This document shows positions 13,925 to 24,465 of a DNA stretch of 64,000 bases, piece after piece. Under the pieces are notes generated by a model. That model was not told the origin of the DNA. It saw nothing but the letters and a program-made list of their open reading frames with translations, and searched no databases. Numbering within the stretch: position 1 is the first letter of the stretch; each line of letters begins with the position of its first letter. The translations under genes and the position numbers were made by a program. Source of the stretch: Macrotis lagotis (taxonomy: Eukaryota > Chordata > Mammalia > Peramelemorphia > Peramelidae). The stretch lies in assembly GCF_037893015.1 (NCBI RefSeq), contig NC_133663.1:226025199-226089198 (forward strand), read 5' to 3'.

Positions 13925-14735
13925 TACTCCCCTCTCCATTTTTTTAACAACCTTATTTAAAGTTTTGAGTTCCAAATTTTATTCTTTCCTCCCCTTCCCC
14001 CTTTCCCTTCCCTGAGATAGTAAACAACCAAATATTGGTTGGCAAATATCTATAACATTTCCATCTTAGTCATTTTGTACAAAAAGACTAGAATAAAAGA
14101 AAAAGAATGAAAGAAAGTGAAAAATAGTATGCAGACTATATCAGTTATTTCTCTCAAGACAGATAATATGCTTCATCATAAGTCTTTTGGTATTATATTG
14201 GATCATTGTATTGCTGAAAATATTTAAGTAATTCACAGTTCTTCACTGAACAGTCTTGCTTTTACTGTGTACAATGTTCTAATTCTGTTCACTTTACTAT
14301 GCATCAGTTCATGTAAGCCTTTCCAGGTTTTTCTGAAATCATCCCACTTGTCATTTCTTATAGCACAATAATATTTGATCACAATCATACACTACTTCAT
14401 GTTTAGCCATTCCCTAATTGATGGGCATCCCTTTGATTTTCAATTCTTAGCCACTACAAAGAGCTGCTATAATTATTTTTGTACAAATAAGTCCTTTGCC
14501 CTTTTTGTTTTTGGATGTCTTTAGGATCTAGACCTAGCAGTGATACTGCTGGATCAAAGTATAACACAGTTTTATAACATTTTGGCATAGTTCCAAATTT
14601 CTATCCAGTTCATAATTCCACCAACATTAGTGTCCTAGTTTTCCCTCATTTTTTCCAATATCTAAGTCTGCAATATTTTTTGGGAATCATTTATTCATAT
14701 CCTTTGACTTATCTATTGTAGAATGACTTATTTTG
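13925..14735 (-). repeat. L1 ORF2 3' end and 3' UTR, antisense
   Basis: 'catcagttcatgtaagcctt', 'gccattccctaattgatggg', 'agtgatactgctggatcaaa' and 'attccaccaacattagtgtc' are in the antisense order of the L1 3' end. It is continuous for about 800 bp but full of stops. Confidence 0.8.
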
Positions 14736-14872
14736 GCAAAGCAATAGGGTTGTGACTTGCCCAAGGTCACACAGCTAAGAAATTATTAATTATCTGAGGT
14801 TCAATTTGAACTCAGTTCTTCCTGACCCCAGGGCCAGTGCTCTATCCATTGATGCCAACTAGCTACCCTAGG
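14735..14872 (-). repeat. CORE-SINE, antisense (first of three in a row)
   Basis: 'aaagcaatagggttgtgact', 'gcccaaggtcacacagctaa' and 'ccagggccagtgctctatcc'. It is older than its neighbours by divergence. Confidence 0.85.
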
Positions 14873-14996
14873 ATTCCAAACTCTTGTTTGAGAAATTTGA
14901 TACACAATTTTTTTTGATATTCCATTCTCATACTGGATACATTGTTTGTGCAGAAGCTCTTGAGTTCAATGTAATAAAAGTTATCCACTTAATCTT

Positions 14997-15140
14997 TTAT
15001 TATTATTATTATTATTATTGCAAGGCAATGGGATTAAGTGACTTGCCCAAGGTCATATAGCTGAGTAATTATTGAATCTGAGGTTGGATTTGAACTCAGG
15101 TCCTATTGACTCCAGGGCCAGTGCATCACCTAGCTACCCC
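14997..15140 (-). repeat. CORE-SINE, antisense (second of three)
   Basis: Starts in (TTA)n, then 'gcaaggcaatgggattaagt' through 'ccagggccagtgcatcacct'. Part of the head near 'tctatccactg' is deleted. Confidence 0.85.
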
Positions 15141-15149
15141 TCCACTTTA

Positions 15150-15307
15150 TCCTTTTTTTTTAAAGGTTTTTTGCAAGGCAATGGGGTTAAGTGGCTTGCC
15201 CAAGGCTGCACAGCTAGGTAATTATTAAGGGTCTGAGACCGGATTTGAACTCAGGTACTCTTCACTCCAGATCTCGTGCTCTATCCACTGCTCTACCTAG
15301 CCGCCCT
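15150..15307 (-). mobile_element. CORE-SINE, antisense (third of three)
   Basis: 'ggttttttgcaaggcaatgg' to 'ctgctctacctagccgccct'. Diverged direct repeats (ctccactttatcctt / ctctactttatcttt) flank it, so it inserted immediately beside the second SINE. Confidence 0.9.
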
Positions 15308-15984
15308 CTACTTTATCTTTCATATTTGCCTCTATTCTTTGTTTAAGAATTTTACTGAGAGCTGTGAGAGGTATATGATGTTTTACTTCTAATTTTTTTC
15401 TGCTATGATTTGTAAAATTAAAGATGTATTCATTTGGAATTTCATTTATAAATGGTGTAAAGTATTGATATAAGCATAATTTATGATAGACTTTTGTGGA
15501 GACTAAGGTCTTATATTTGAATTAGGGAAAATATTAACCATAAAGGTACAAACTAGGACCAGGCTAGGGCATTTGGTAGACTGTAAGAGTGGATGTTGTG
15601 CTGTGACAATTAAAAAAAATGAATATGACTTTATATTTTGATTAAGAGATAATAGTGCTGTGAAGGTAGCCCTTCTTAGGAGGGATGTTGACAAAATGAA
15701 GCATGATTAAATGAGTGTAGCCAAGAAAAGTACAAGATAAGAAAATATGGAGAGCTTGCAACCTGCATTGACAGAAGCAGCTTCTTTACAAGTGAAATTA
15801 TGGATATACCAAATTGTTCATATCTCAGTCAGTATCCAGAACAATTCATTTCTAGGCAGAGCGAAAAGCTTGAGACCAATGACTCCAAGGAGGTTTGAGT
15901 ATTATCACTTGGTTCATTTCCTCTCATTATGACTCCTCTCCACAGAGAGGTAATATTCTTACATTTCCTTGGAAACAGGTAATG

Positions 15985-16860
15985 AGATGGAAAGAGCCCT
16001 GAAATCCTGGAGTCAGAAAACCTGGGTTCTTTGTATACTTAGCACCTGGTATATGAAAAGCATGTAAACACATGTTGATTGATTAAAAAAAAAATCTGAA
16101 CCTCAATTTTCTCAGTTGAAAAATAAGGATAATCATACTTATAACCACTAACCTTTACAGAATTGTGAGGGATGCTTTTGAACTTTCTCTTTAAGATATA
16201 ATTTCAAACACACAAACAAGTTTCAAGTAAAGGACCAGAGACATACTGCTGTTTGAGGACCAATTGATTGGTCAGCCTATGTTGTTTAGAACAGGAAGAG
16301 TTGCATTCATCCTCAAATACTTGTTAGCTGTGTGACTTAGGGAAAATCACTTAAACCTTGCTTCAGTTTTCTGAAAATGGGAATAATCAATGCTTCCTTT
16401 GAAGGGTTATTTTGAAACTATATAAATATGAGTTCCTTTTCCAGTCCTTGCCCATTTAGGAGTGGTGCTGCTCTTTTTCTGTAGGTGATGAATGTGAATT
16501 TTAAAAAGAGATATAAATATGATTGAGTAACAGTGACTTTGCACTTTACAACATTACCTCATATAAATTTCATAAGGGCCTTGTGAGGTAGATACTTTGG
16601 TATTTCCAATTTAAAGATTAAGAAATTAGTTTCACTTTACCATTTGCAATACTAATGATATTGCAAGCATAATACACCAATGCCATTGTCTAGCAATCTT
16701 AACTAGTTTAAAGGAATTTTCTACTGAAAATCTCATTTATTTCTCATAACAGCTATATATGACACTTGGCATTGTAGGTATAGTTCTGGGCCTAAAGTTA
16801 GGAAGTCTTAGGTTCAGAACTGGTATATCTGATGCTTCCCAGCTATGCAACCCACTTAAT
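15985..16860. repeat. Cluster of diverged MIR fragments
   Basis: Sense pieces at about 15985-16180 ('gagtcagaaaacctgggttc') and 16295-16430 ('tagctgtgtgacttagggaa'); an antisense piece at about 16540-16640 ('catataaatttcataagggc', 'aaagattaagaaattag'); and a sense piece at 16780-16860 ('tcagaactggtatatctgat'). Confidence 0.55.
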
Positions 16861-16895
16861 AAACATTTCTTAAGAGTTTATTATTAAGAGCACAG

Positions 16896-17055
16896 TCGGG
16901 GCAGCTAGGTGGAGCAGTGGATAGAGCCCCAGCCCTGGAGTCAGGAGTACCTGAGTTCAAATGCAGCCTCAGACACTTAACTGTGTCTTAGCTGTGTGGC
17001 CTCTATAGCAAGCCACTTAACCCCATTTGTCTTGCAAAAAAAAAACTAAAAAAAA
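16896..17055 (+). mobile_element. Marsupial CORE-SINE with TSD
   Basis: 'ggggcagctaggtggagcag' to 'ccatttgtcttgcaaaaaaa'. It is flanked by agagcacagtc on both sides (16885-16895 and just after the A tail). It sits inside the ancient repeat continued at 17085. Confidence 0.92.
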
Positions 17056-17270
17056 AAGAGCACAGTCAGGTTCTGTGCTATGTTCTAGGGAAACAAAAGC
17101 AAAAAAAAAAAAAAGAGGTAAAAGACAGTTTGTGCTTCCAACAAGCAAAGAAATATATGCAAAACAAGTTATATATAGGAAACAGGATATAATTACCAGA
17201 GGAAAGGCATTAGAATTAAGAAGTGTTGGGAGAGGTTTCCTGTAGAAGGTTGGATTTTCAGCTAAGACTT
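17056..17270 (+). repeat. Long ancient interspersed repeat (copy 2)
   Basis: 'gtgctatgttctagggaaac', 'aggcattagaattaagaagt' and 'gtttcctgtagaaggttgga'. Same family as 3945-4710 and 19548-21340. Confidence 0.5.
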
Positions 17271-17336
17271 TGCATAAATTCCATGAATCTCAGGCAACTC
17301 TCTAGGATCAATTTAGGCTTAAGGCATAGGTTATAG

Positions 17337-17575
17337 GGCAGCTAGGTGTCACAATGAATAGAGTCTGAACCTGGGGTCGGAAAAACTCATCTTCCTGAGG
17401 TCAAAAGCTGGCCTTAGAGACTTACTAGGTAGGTGTGTGACCCTGGGCAAGTCACTTAACACTTTTGCCTTAGTAAAATGATCTGCAGAAGGAAATGGCA
17501 AACAGTATCTTTTCGAAGGAAAACGTCAAATAGGAGTCACCAAAGTTGGACACGACTGAAATGACTGAACAACAA
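17337..17575 (+). mobile_element. Long-tailed CORE-SINE (MAR1-like)
   Basis: 'gggcagctaggtgtcacaat', 'gtgaccctgggcaagtcact', 'agtaaaatgatctgcagaag' and 'gttggacacgactgaaatga', ending 'aacaacaaaa'. It is bounded by imperfect repeats near 'ataggttata' and 'taggttacaa'. Confidence 0.88.
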
Positions 17576-17857
17576 AAACTTAGGTTACAATCTGCTTGGG
17601 TAGAAGGGGGTTTCCGTCAGTTGAGCCCACTAGATGATCAGATCTCAAAACCTATTATTCCCGACTGGGTTCTATAAAGTAGGTAGGGTTTCTGGACCAC
17701 AGTGAAGTTAAATGACATCACCTCTAGGATTTTGCTCTTAGAGGGCCTAGCCCAGTCCACTTATTTTACAACTGATGAACCCGCAGCTGTAATTCCCTGA
17801 GCTTTCAGTGGCTTTCCTAGAACTGGCCCCGGCTCTGGCCCCAGCTAAACCGCACCC

Positions 17858-17911
17858 GGCCCCGGCCCCGGCCCCGGCCCCGGCCCCGGCCCCGGCCCCG
17901 GCCCCGGCCCC
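17858..17911. repeat. (GGCCCC)9 hexanucleotide repeat; GGGGCC on the minus strand
   Basis: Nine perfect GGCCCC units, with imperfect units before (17825-17842) and after (ggctct). On the minus strand this is GGGGCC, able in principle to form G-quadruplexes. The three minus-strand frames read Gly-Ala, Gly-Arg and Gly-Pro dipeptides. No true gene is implied by these frames. Confidence 0.97.
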
Positions 17912-17917
17912 GGCTCT

Positions 17918-17928
17918 GGCGGGCGGGG
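17918..17928 (+). promoter_or_regulatory. GC box (Sp1/KLF-type)
   Basis: The string ggcgggcgggg just downstream of the hexamer tract fits the Sp1 consensus. Function is inferred. Confidence 0.5.
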
Positions 17929-18337
17929 AAGAAGCTGGAGCCTCCACCCTCTTCTGACCACAGCCCAGCCCACTTGCTCCCAGACCAGCTTAAGGTCCCC
18001 AAAGACCGGCTCCAGCGCTTTTCTCTGGGGACTGGGAGAGGCTCCGGAGGCGGGGAAAGATAAGGCCGGGTGTGGTTTAGCGGTCTGGAGCTTAGCCTGT
18101 GAGAGCTCCAGGTGGTGCAGGGGGTGGAGCCTCTGTGGACCCCTTAAACCGAAAATTGAAGTAGGAAGAGGAATAACCGGAAAAAGTGCAAAACATAAAG
18201 ACATGCAGGAGCCTTGGGCAGAACCAAGGGGCGCCTTGAAAGATGCCGGCTTTCCATCTTCCATTTCCTAATTACAAGGACCCCACCCCTTAGTTGTTTG
18301 CTGTGCCTCTGGCACAGGCATCCTAGAACAACCAAAC

Positions 18338-18347
18338 TGCTGAGTCA
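18338..18347 (-). promoter_or_regulatory. PIR: Antioxidant response element / NF-E2 site
   Basis: TGCTGAGTCA on the plus strand is TGACTCAGCA on the minus strand, a full match to the TGACnnnGC ARE core with an embedded AP-1 site. PIR is an established NRF2 target in human cells, so an ARE about 780 bp before the start codon fits. It lies about 30 bases upstream of a TATA-like string. Confidence 0.75.
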
Positions 18348-18376
18348 CAGTGAGCTAAGGAATCTGGGTATCCTTG

Positions 18377-18384
18377 TTATAAAT
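18377..18384 (+). promoter_or_regulatory. PIR: TATA-like box, possible PIR core promoter
   Basis: ttataaat follows the ARE. A start site about 30 bases further on would give a short non-coding exon 1 ending at a candidate donor at 18520. This is speculative, because GC-rich upstream initiation is equally possible. Confidence 0.3.
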
Positions 18385-18519
18385 CCCGAGAACAGCTCTA
18401 GTTATCTGACAGTAAGCTTATCCTAGTTGGACCTGGGAAACTGCAGCTCATTCCCCCACCTAGCCTCCAGGTACATTCCTGCAGTGACCTCCTTCAGACA
18501 GTCTATCTCACTCGGCCCT

Positions 18520-18525
18520 GTAAGT
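18520..18525 (+). other. PIR: Candidate splice donor of PIR non-coding exon 1
   Basis: gtaagt after ggccct is the best donor hexamer between the promoter and exon 2. Weaker candidates are gtaagc at 18412 and gtaaga near 18641. Exon 1 carries no coding sequence, so it cannot be confirmed by translation. Confidence 0.4.
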
Positions 18526-19123
18526 ACAGAATTACTGCCTAGCCAGCAGGGAAGGGGGGAAAAATTATCGAGCTTCACGACAGGCCTTGCCTGGCCAAAA
18601 GAGATATGTTGTCCTTTACTTGGTTCATCTAAGAAACCTCAGTAAGAGAATAAATAATATGTCTACTCAGGCTTGTGGGGGAGGCTGGGAGTGAGGATTT
18701 CCCTTGAGGATGAGGAAATGATGTCATTACCTGTGCTTAAAGAATTTTGAATTGGAATATAACCCGGGGATAATCCATGTGTGTTGTCTGGACTGGGTGC
18801 CTTTACAATTACCTTTCTATCTTCCCAGGGAAAGGTTAAAGTCAGATTTTCTTAGATTTCCTTTCCTGACTGAATACTATTTATTTTCACCTGCTTTGCT
18901 AAGGTTTAGGTTTTCTTCACCTCTGGGAAGGAAAAGGACTAAGTTCCTTCTCCCATATTTAATTTTTTTTTGGTTCTGACATTTTACATTGTCTTAAAAG
19001 TGAATAATGACTTTGTTTCCCTTTTTCTTTCTTCTTTCTCACTCCACCACAGCAAAAAATAAAAAAAATAAAAAAAGAAGATTAAAACAGCTCAAAATAA
19101 GAATTCTCTCTTCAGATTTAAGA

Positions 19124-19219
19124 ATGGGAAACTCCAAGAAAATCACACTCACTGTTCTCAGTCAGGAGCAGAGCGAAGGTGTGGGTGCTCGAGTTCGGAG
19201 AAGCATTGGCAGGCCTGAG
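19124..19219 (+). CDS. PIR: PIR (pirin) first coding exon, residues 1-32
   Basis: Pirin is an iron-binding nuclear cupin protein that acts as a redox-dependent cofactor of NF-kappaB and has quercetinase activity. This exon encodes MGNSKKITLTVLSQEQSEGV followed by GARVRRSIGRPE, nearly identical to the human N terminus as I recall it. The exon runs 19116-19219: a polypyrimidine acceptor (ctctcttcag), eight untranslated bases, then an ATG with A at -3 and G at +4. It ends in GAG followed by gtatat, in phase 0. The upstream frame is open but unrelated to pirin, so this ATG is the start. The open frame continues into the intron by chance. Confidence 0.96.
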
Positions 19220-19401
19220 GTATATTGGGCGATGCTTATATTTCTTACCCTTGGGCTCTTATCCTTGTGAAAAAAAATATGAAGGTGGGAACACTTGCTG
19301 TGTCCCTGTGTCCCTGGACCACTATGCATTTGGAAGAGACTTACAACAGGAATGAAGGTTGGGACTTGGGGGTGTGGGAGAACCATATCTAGACAGAAAA
19401 A

Positions 19402-19530
19402 CATTGGATAGAGCACCAGCCCTTGTAGTCAGGAGTTCAATTCCGGCCTCAGACTCTTAATAATTATGTAACTGCGTGGCCTTCGGCAAACCACGGCCCC
19501 ATTGCCTTGCAAAAACCTAAGAAAAAAAAG
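19402..19530 (+). repeat. CORE-SINE, 5'-truncated
   Basis: Begins inside the head at 'ttggatagagcaccagccct' and runs to 'ccattgccttgcaaaaacct' plus an A-rich tail. Confidence 0.88.
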
Positions 19531-19547
19531 AAATATATTCGTAAATC

Positions 19548-19691
19548 CCTCAATAAATATTTATTAAGCATACCTACTATACTGTACTAAGCTCAAGAAA
19601 CGCAAATACCTGCCCCTGTTGTCAAGGAACTCACAGTCTCAACGAGAGAGGAAATATTCAAGTAATTATTTCCAAATATATTTTTGTGTTT

Positions 19692-19723
<32 letters not shown>

Positions 19724-21340
19724 ATGAAAATGGGAGATAATCAACAGAGAGGGCACTACAATTAGGGTCAGTTGATAAAGGCTTTCTGCAACTGGACTTG
19801 AAGGAAGTCAAGTGGCAAAGATGAAGAGATATAGCCTTCCAGGCATAGAGATAGATAGCCAGGGGAAATGCCAGAGTTGCAAAGTTGGATTATAGAAGGT
19901 TGCAGATTTTGATTGAGTATAATGTGTAAGAAGATCCTAAAGGTAAAAATGGACCAGATTGTGGAGAACTTTAAATGCCAAACAGACGACTGATAGATCC
20001 TGAAAGTCATGGGATCATTGGAATTTATTGAATAGTAGTGATATAGTCAGACCTATAGTTTAGGAAAATCACTTTAGTAGTTGAGTGAACTATGAATTAG
20101 AGTGAGGAGAGACTGGAGGCAGGAAGAACAATTAGAAAACTATTTCATATCTTGGCCAGTATCAGATAGTTTTTATTACTGCCTTATAATATAGTTTAAG
20201 ATCCAGTATTTCTGAACCTTCTTGCTTTACATTGTCTTAATAGTTTCTTTGAGATTCTTGACTTTTTATTCTTCCAAATGAATTTTGTTATTTTTTTTTT
20301 GATTCCATAAAATAGTTTTTAGGTAACTTAATTGGGATGGCTTTGCCTCTATAAAATAGTTTAGGTAATATTGTCATTTTTATTATGTTGGCCCTGCCTA
20401 CCCATGAGCAATTAATATTTCTCCAGTTATTTAAATCTGATAGTATTGTATAAAAAGTTTTTTTTCATAATTTTATTTATATAGTTCCTGGGTTTGTTTT
20501 GGCAAGTGTACTCCCAGGTATTCTCTACTATCTGATGCTCTTTTAAATGAGTTATCTTTCACTATCTTTTCTTGCAAATAGTAAATAGTCCAGATGAGAG
20601 GGTGATATAAAGTGATAGCTGTGGGATTGTAGGGAAGTAAGGAAATGCTTACAAAAGATCTTGAGAAAATAGAAATGCAAGATTTGAGAACAGATTAGAT
20701 ATGTGGGGAATTCAAATGAAGAATTAAGGATGTCCCTAAAGTTTTTATTGGATAGAATTATTGGAAGGATGGTGGTAATAGTAAGGTGGGGAAGGGAGGG
20801 ATATTTGAAGGTGAAATAATAAATTCTGCCTTGGGCATTTTTAACTTGAGATGCATCCTTGTACATCTAACTTGAAATGTCTAAAAAAATGATATGAGAC
20901 TGGAGTTAAGATGAGAGACTAAGGTTTCATTTATAAGTCTGGGAATCATCTTTTTTAGAGATGATGATTGAACCAATGGGAGTGAATGAGATAATCTACT
21001 AAGATACTACAGAAAGAAAAGAAAAGAAAAGAAAAATTAAAATAGAACATTGTGGGATAGCCATGGTGAGTGGACATACCGTGGATGAAGAGGTCAACTG
21101 AAAAGTAGGAGAATCAGGAAAGAACAGTATCCTGAAAATTTAGAGAGGAGAATGAGAGGGGGGATTGAAAATGTCAAAGACTACAGATAGATCAAGAAGT
21201 ATGGAAATTAAAAAAAATACCATTATATTTGGCACATAAGAGATTATAAGTAACTTTGGAGAAAACAAATTAAATTCAATGATAAGGTCAAAAGTCAGAG
21301 AGGTTTAACTGAGAAGGGAAATGCAGAAATATAAAGGACA
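19548..21340 (+). repeat. Long ancient interspersed repeat (copy 3), interrupted
   Basis: 'ctcaataaatatttattaag', 'gtcaaggaactcacagtctc', 'atgccaaacagacgactgat' and, after a break, 'aggatggtggtaatagtaag' and 'ggacataccgtggatgaaga'. The piece at about 20150-20575 ('gttggccctgcctacccatg') looks like an antisense L1 insertion. The repeat is the same family as 3945-4710. A (TG)n run lies at 19695-19723. Confidence 0.55.
20150..20575 (-). repeat. Probable antisense L1 fragment
   Basis: Inserted in the ancient repeat above. 'aatattgtcatttttattat gttggccctgcc' and 'tcctgggtttgttttggcaa' resemble antisense L1 ORF2 text. Assignment is tentative. Confidence 0.45.
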
Positions 21341-21351
21341 GGATATAAGAC

Positions 21352-21562
21352 TTAGGAGGCAGCTTAGACATACAAAGGAGTCAGGAAGACCTGATTTTAA
21401 CTTCAGCATCAGTCACTTACTAGCTGTGTGACTCTGGCCAAGTCACATAATCTTATTTGTTTCTGCTTCTTCATCTGGAAAATGAACTAGAGAAAGAAAT
21501 GGCAACCCTCTCCAATATCCTTACCCAAAGAAAACTCCAAATGGAATCATGAAGAGTTGTAT
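21352..21562 (+). repeat. Long-tailed CORE-SINE (MAR1-like)
   Basis: 'aggaggcagcttagacatac', 'actagctgtgtgactctggc', 'cttcatctggaaaatgaact' and 'gaaaactccaaatggaatca'. Confidence 0.8.
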
Positions 21563-21894
21563 ACAAGTAAAAAACAGTGTAGAACATAGGTTATAGAGGA
21601 ATATAGGACAATGATTCACAGGAAGAATTGGATCACATAAGGGTTTGAATATCTTTAGATAAGTAGTGAGTAGAGGGAGTGCACAGAAAAGGCCTCCAGT
21701 TTTCTCAGTGGTGAAGTATGAGATAAGGTTCTTAGCTAAGAGGGTGGGAGCAGGTGGTATCTTTGGAGGATTATGGGAGGATGAAAAGGTTTCAAATAGT
21801 TACAGTGGTGAGTGGGATAATGAATCAATTAAAGAGAAAATGCTTCATACTGATTAGTTTCTACATTCAGCCATGACTGTCATATAATTGTTTT

Positions 21895-22085
21895 AATAAC
21901 AATAGCTGGCATGTATATAGTGTGCCAGTCACTACTACTCTTTATAATTATTATCTCATTTGAGTCTCACAACAACCTTAGGAGGTAGGTGCTGTTATTA
22001 TTCCCATTTTACAGATAAGAAAACTGAGTTAAACAGTTTTAATGACTTACCCAGGGTCACATAAATGCTCAATAAATAAAATGTT
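21895..22085 (-). repeat. MIR, antisense
   Basis: 'ttatctcatttgagtctcac', 'cccattttacagataagaaa' and 'cttacccagggtcacataaa'. Confidence 0.75.
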
Positions 22086-22102
22086 TATTAAAAAATAATA
22101 GG

Positions 22103-22365
22103 GGTAGCTTAGTAAGGCAGATGATACTGGACCTGGAATCAAGAGAATCTGTGTTCAAATCTCACCTCAGACAGTTACTAACAGTGTGACCCTTTTGGTT
22201 TTCTTCGCAAAGACATTGGAGTGGTTTGCATTTTTTCCCCCAGCTCATTTTATAGATGAGGAAACTGAGGCAAACAGGGTCACACAGCTTGTAAGTATCT
22301 GAGACCAGATTTGAACATAGGCCTCCCTTACTCCAGGTCTAGGGACCTTTCTTCAGTACTACCTA
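22103..22365. repeat. Head-to-tail broken pair of oppositely oriented CORE-SINEs
   Basis: 22103-22195 is sense ('aatctgtgttcaaatctcac'). It switches abruptly at about 22195 to an antisense long-tailed copy ('ttttcttcgcaaagacattg', 'gaccagatttgaacatag'). The pair could fold back on itself in RNA. Confidence 0.7.
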
Positions 22366-22499
22366 TCAGATTACAATTAACCAGAACATATTAATTTTGA
22401 AGAAACATGAATATATTTTTACTCATATTACATTTTGTCATCAAGAAGACACTGGATATACCTCCAGGATATGATTCTTTGGTTTTCTCTTTTTTGGCA

Positions 22500-22640
22500 T
22501 AGTGTGATACTGAGGAAAGAACACTATTTGGTCTGAGTATATCTAGATTGGAATTACAACTGTTATATAGTACACAACTTGACCCTGGGCAAATCATTTC
22601 AGCTCTCAGGGTCTCAGTTTTCTCATCTCCAAAATGATTG
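22500..22640 (+). repeat. MIR, sense
   Basis: 'cttgaccctgggcaaatcat' and 'cagttttctcatctccaaaa'. Confidence 0.6.
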
Positions 22641-23847
22641 CTTTAAACAAGTAAGTGCTACAATTTCTGCTTGCTTTACATTCCTTCATCCTCTGATGCT
22701 CAATCTGGGTCAAATTATTATGAGATACTCATAGTCAGGCCACTGGAGCCACAGGTGGTAGGGGAAAATAGTCTTTAGTTCCAAATATTCTTTATTTATA
22801 ACTACTTGCCTCCTTTCCTTGGTCTAGAATTAAATTATAGCACCTGCTTCTTCTCTGACGTGCCTATCTTCAGCAACAGGAAAAATCCAGGAAGAAATGG
22901 GAATGAGCCTCTAACTGAAACTGATTTAAATTGCTCTCACCAAAAGACAAGTTCCTTCTTTTCCAAAGCATTATTTTTGAAGCCTGAGACTCACGAAATG
23001 ATGGGAAACTAAAAACATTCTGTTACAAGATTATTTGTTGAGTACCTACTATGTGTAAAGACCTATTTGATTTCTTTTGACTGATTTTAGCAAATTGTCA
23101 TTTTTTCATTCTAATATGTTAATGTTCTGAGGAATGCTAGCTGTTGACCATATTGTGAACCCCATCTTTCTCAGAGATCAATCAACTAATCAGTGAGCAT
23201 TTATTAAATACAAACTCTGAAATGGACATTGCATTAGGTGTTGGACATACAAGTATACAGAAGGAAACAATTTCTACATGCAAGCTGACACTTGGTCATA
23301 TCTCTATATACTTGTATTTGGCAGTTAAAAATGAGGAGCTCTTCTGTAGAAATATTATTCTCACATGGCTCAAAAGCTTTAAAAGATGAGAAGTTGAGAA
23401 CATTATAAAGGAAAGTACCTAGAGAGTAAGGAAGATACTAGTGATTTATATTATGTTAAATTCTGAAATTTAGCATCTTTTAGCATCTTCCTTAATTGAT
23501 CGTCCCATAACACTTGTTAACTGCCTACAGTCTATTAAGAAGCCAGAAGTGGCACTGTTGTGTAGTAGACTCTTGGGTGTAGCATGAAGATGGGATTCTC
23601 TTCACATGGTCATTCCCCTCTTCCTTCTTCAGTCAGTCAGAGCAGTAACCAGGCAGTCTATCAGCAGTTCTTCATTCAAGTGAAGATATGGTTGACTTCA
23701 TGGCCAGTAGGAAGGGTGTGTTGAATTTGTGATTAGTTAGGGTGGAATGGATGTGTGACTAATAGTTCTTTACAAAACAGCAAACTTTCTCTGGTTTTTT
23801 TTTGGGGGGTGAGGAAGGACGTATTTCTAGCTTTTCTGCTCCACTTA

Positions 23848-24130
23848 GCGATGATGATGATGATGATGATGATGATAATTTATATGGTACCCATCATATG
23901 TGGGAAATCTTTGGAGTACTTTACAAATATCTCCCTTGATCCCCAACAACTAACAACCCTGTGAAGTAAAGTGCTATAATTATCCCCATTTTAAGCTGAG
24001 GAAGCTGAGGCAGTCAGAGGTTAAATGTCTTGCCCATTGTCACACAGCAAGTACAAGGTCAGCTTTAAACTCAGGTTTTCCTGAATCCAGGTCCGACACT
24101 AGCCTCTGAAATACCTAGCTGCCACTAAAC
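23848..24130 (-). repeat. MIR, antisense, with (GAT)n at its edge
   Basis: About nine GAT units, then 'tacccatcatatgtgggaaa', 'tgaggaagctgaggcagtca', 'ttgcccattgtcacacagca' and 'gaaatacctagctgccact'. Confidence 0.75.
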
Positions 24131-24465
24131 TCCTGATCTTGGTGATAAGTGATATCTTTGTTCAATTTAAGCTATTTGATAGCCTGACAGCAGGCAATGA
24201 ATAGTAGTAATTCCTTCTCTACTCTTATCTCATCTTTCCAACAATTTTGTAAATGCAATTTGGAGTGTAATACTGAGTCATTGATAAGATGAGAATGACT
24301 CCCAAGCTGTAATGACCTGACATATAGATCTTTTCTCTTTTTCAGTAATTTAACTGGAATATGAGACAGTAATGAATGGTTCACTTCACTGCATTTATCT
24401 TGACTGATCTGGATTAATGAAACTTTCTGATGGTATCTCTAATAACCTTTTTTTTTTTTTTTTAG

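Larger units (their letters stand above)
17820..18130. promoter_or_regulatory. PIR: GC-rich, CpG-containing PIR promoter region
   Basis: The only strongly GC-rich interval in the window apart from the L1 5' UTR near 30.5 kb. It lies about 1 kb upstream of the PIR start codon exon and holds the hexamer tract, a GC box (17918-17928), a GATA-like site (agataagg, about 18057) and a RUNX-like tgtggttt near 18069. That it acts as the PIR promoter, possibly bidirectional toward BMX, is inferred from position and composition. Confidence 0.65.
19220..24465 (+). other. PIR: PIR intron between coding exons 1 and 2
   Basis: The donor gtatat at 19220 pairs with the acceptor after the T17 tract at 24464-24465. 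The intron is about 5.2 kb. It is filled with SINE, MIR and ancient repeats listed separately; 22640-23840 and 24135-24440 hold no repeat I recognise. Confidence 0.9.

Noticed and set aside
17747..18264. Overlapping minus-strand reading frames with Gly-Ala, Gly-Arg and Gly-Pro repeats
   Set aside because: They arise from reading the GGGGCC tract in three frames. The non-repeat parts show no recognisable protein and the ATGs have no supporting context, so no gene is called.
19220..19270. Extension of the PIR open frame past GRPE
   Set aside because: The next bases are a gtatat donor and pirin homology stops exactly there; the residues after it (VYWAMLIFLTL) are intron.
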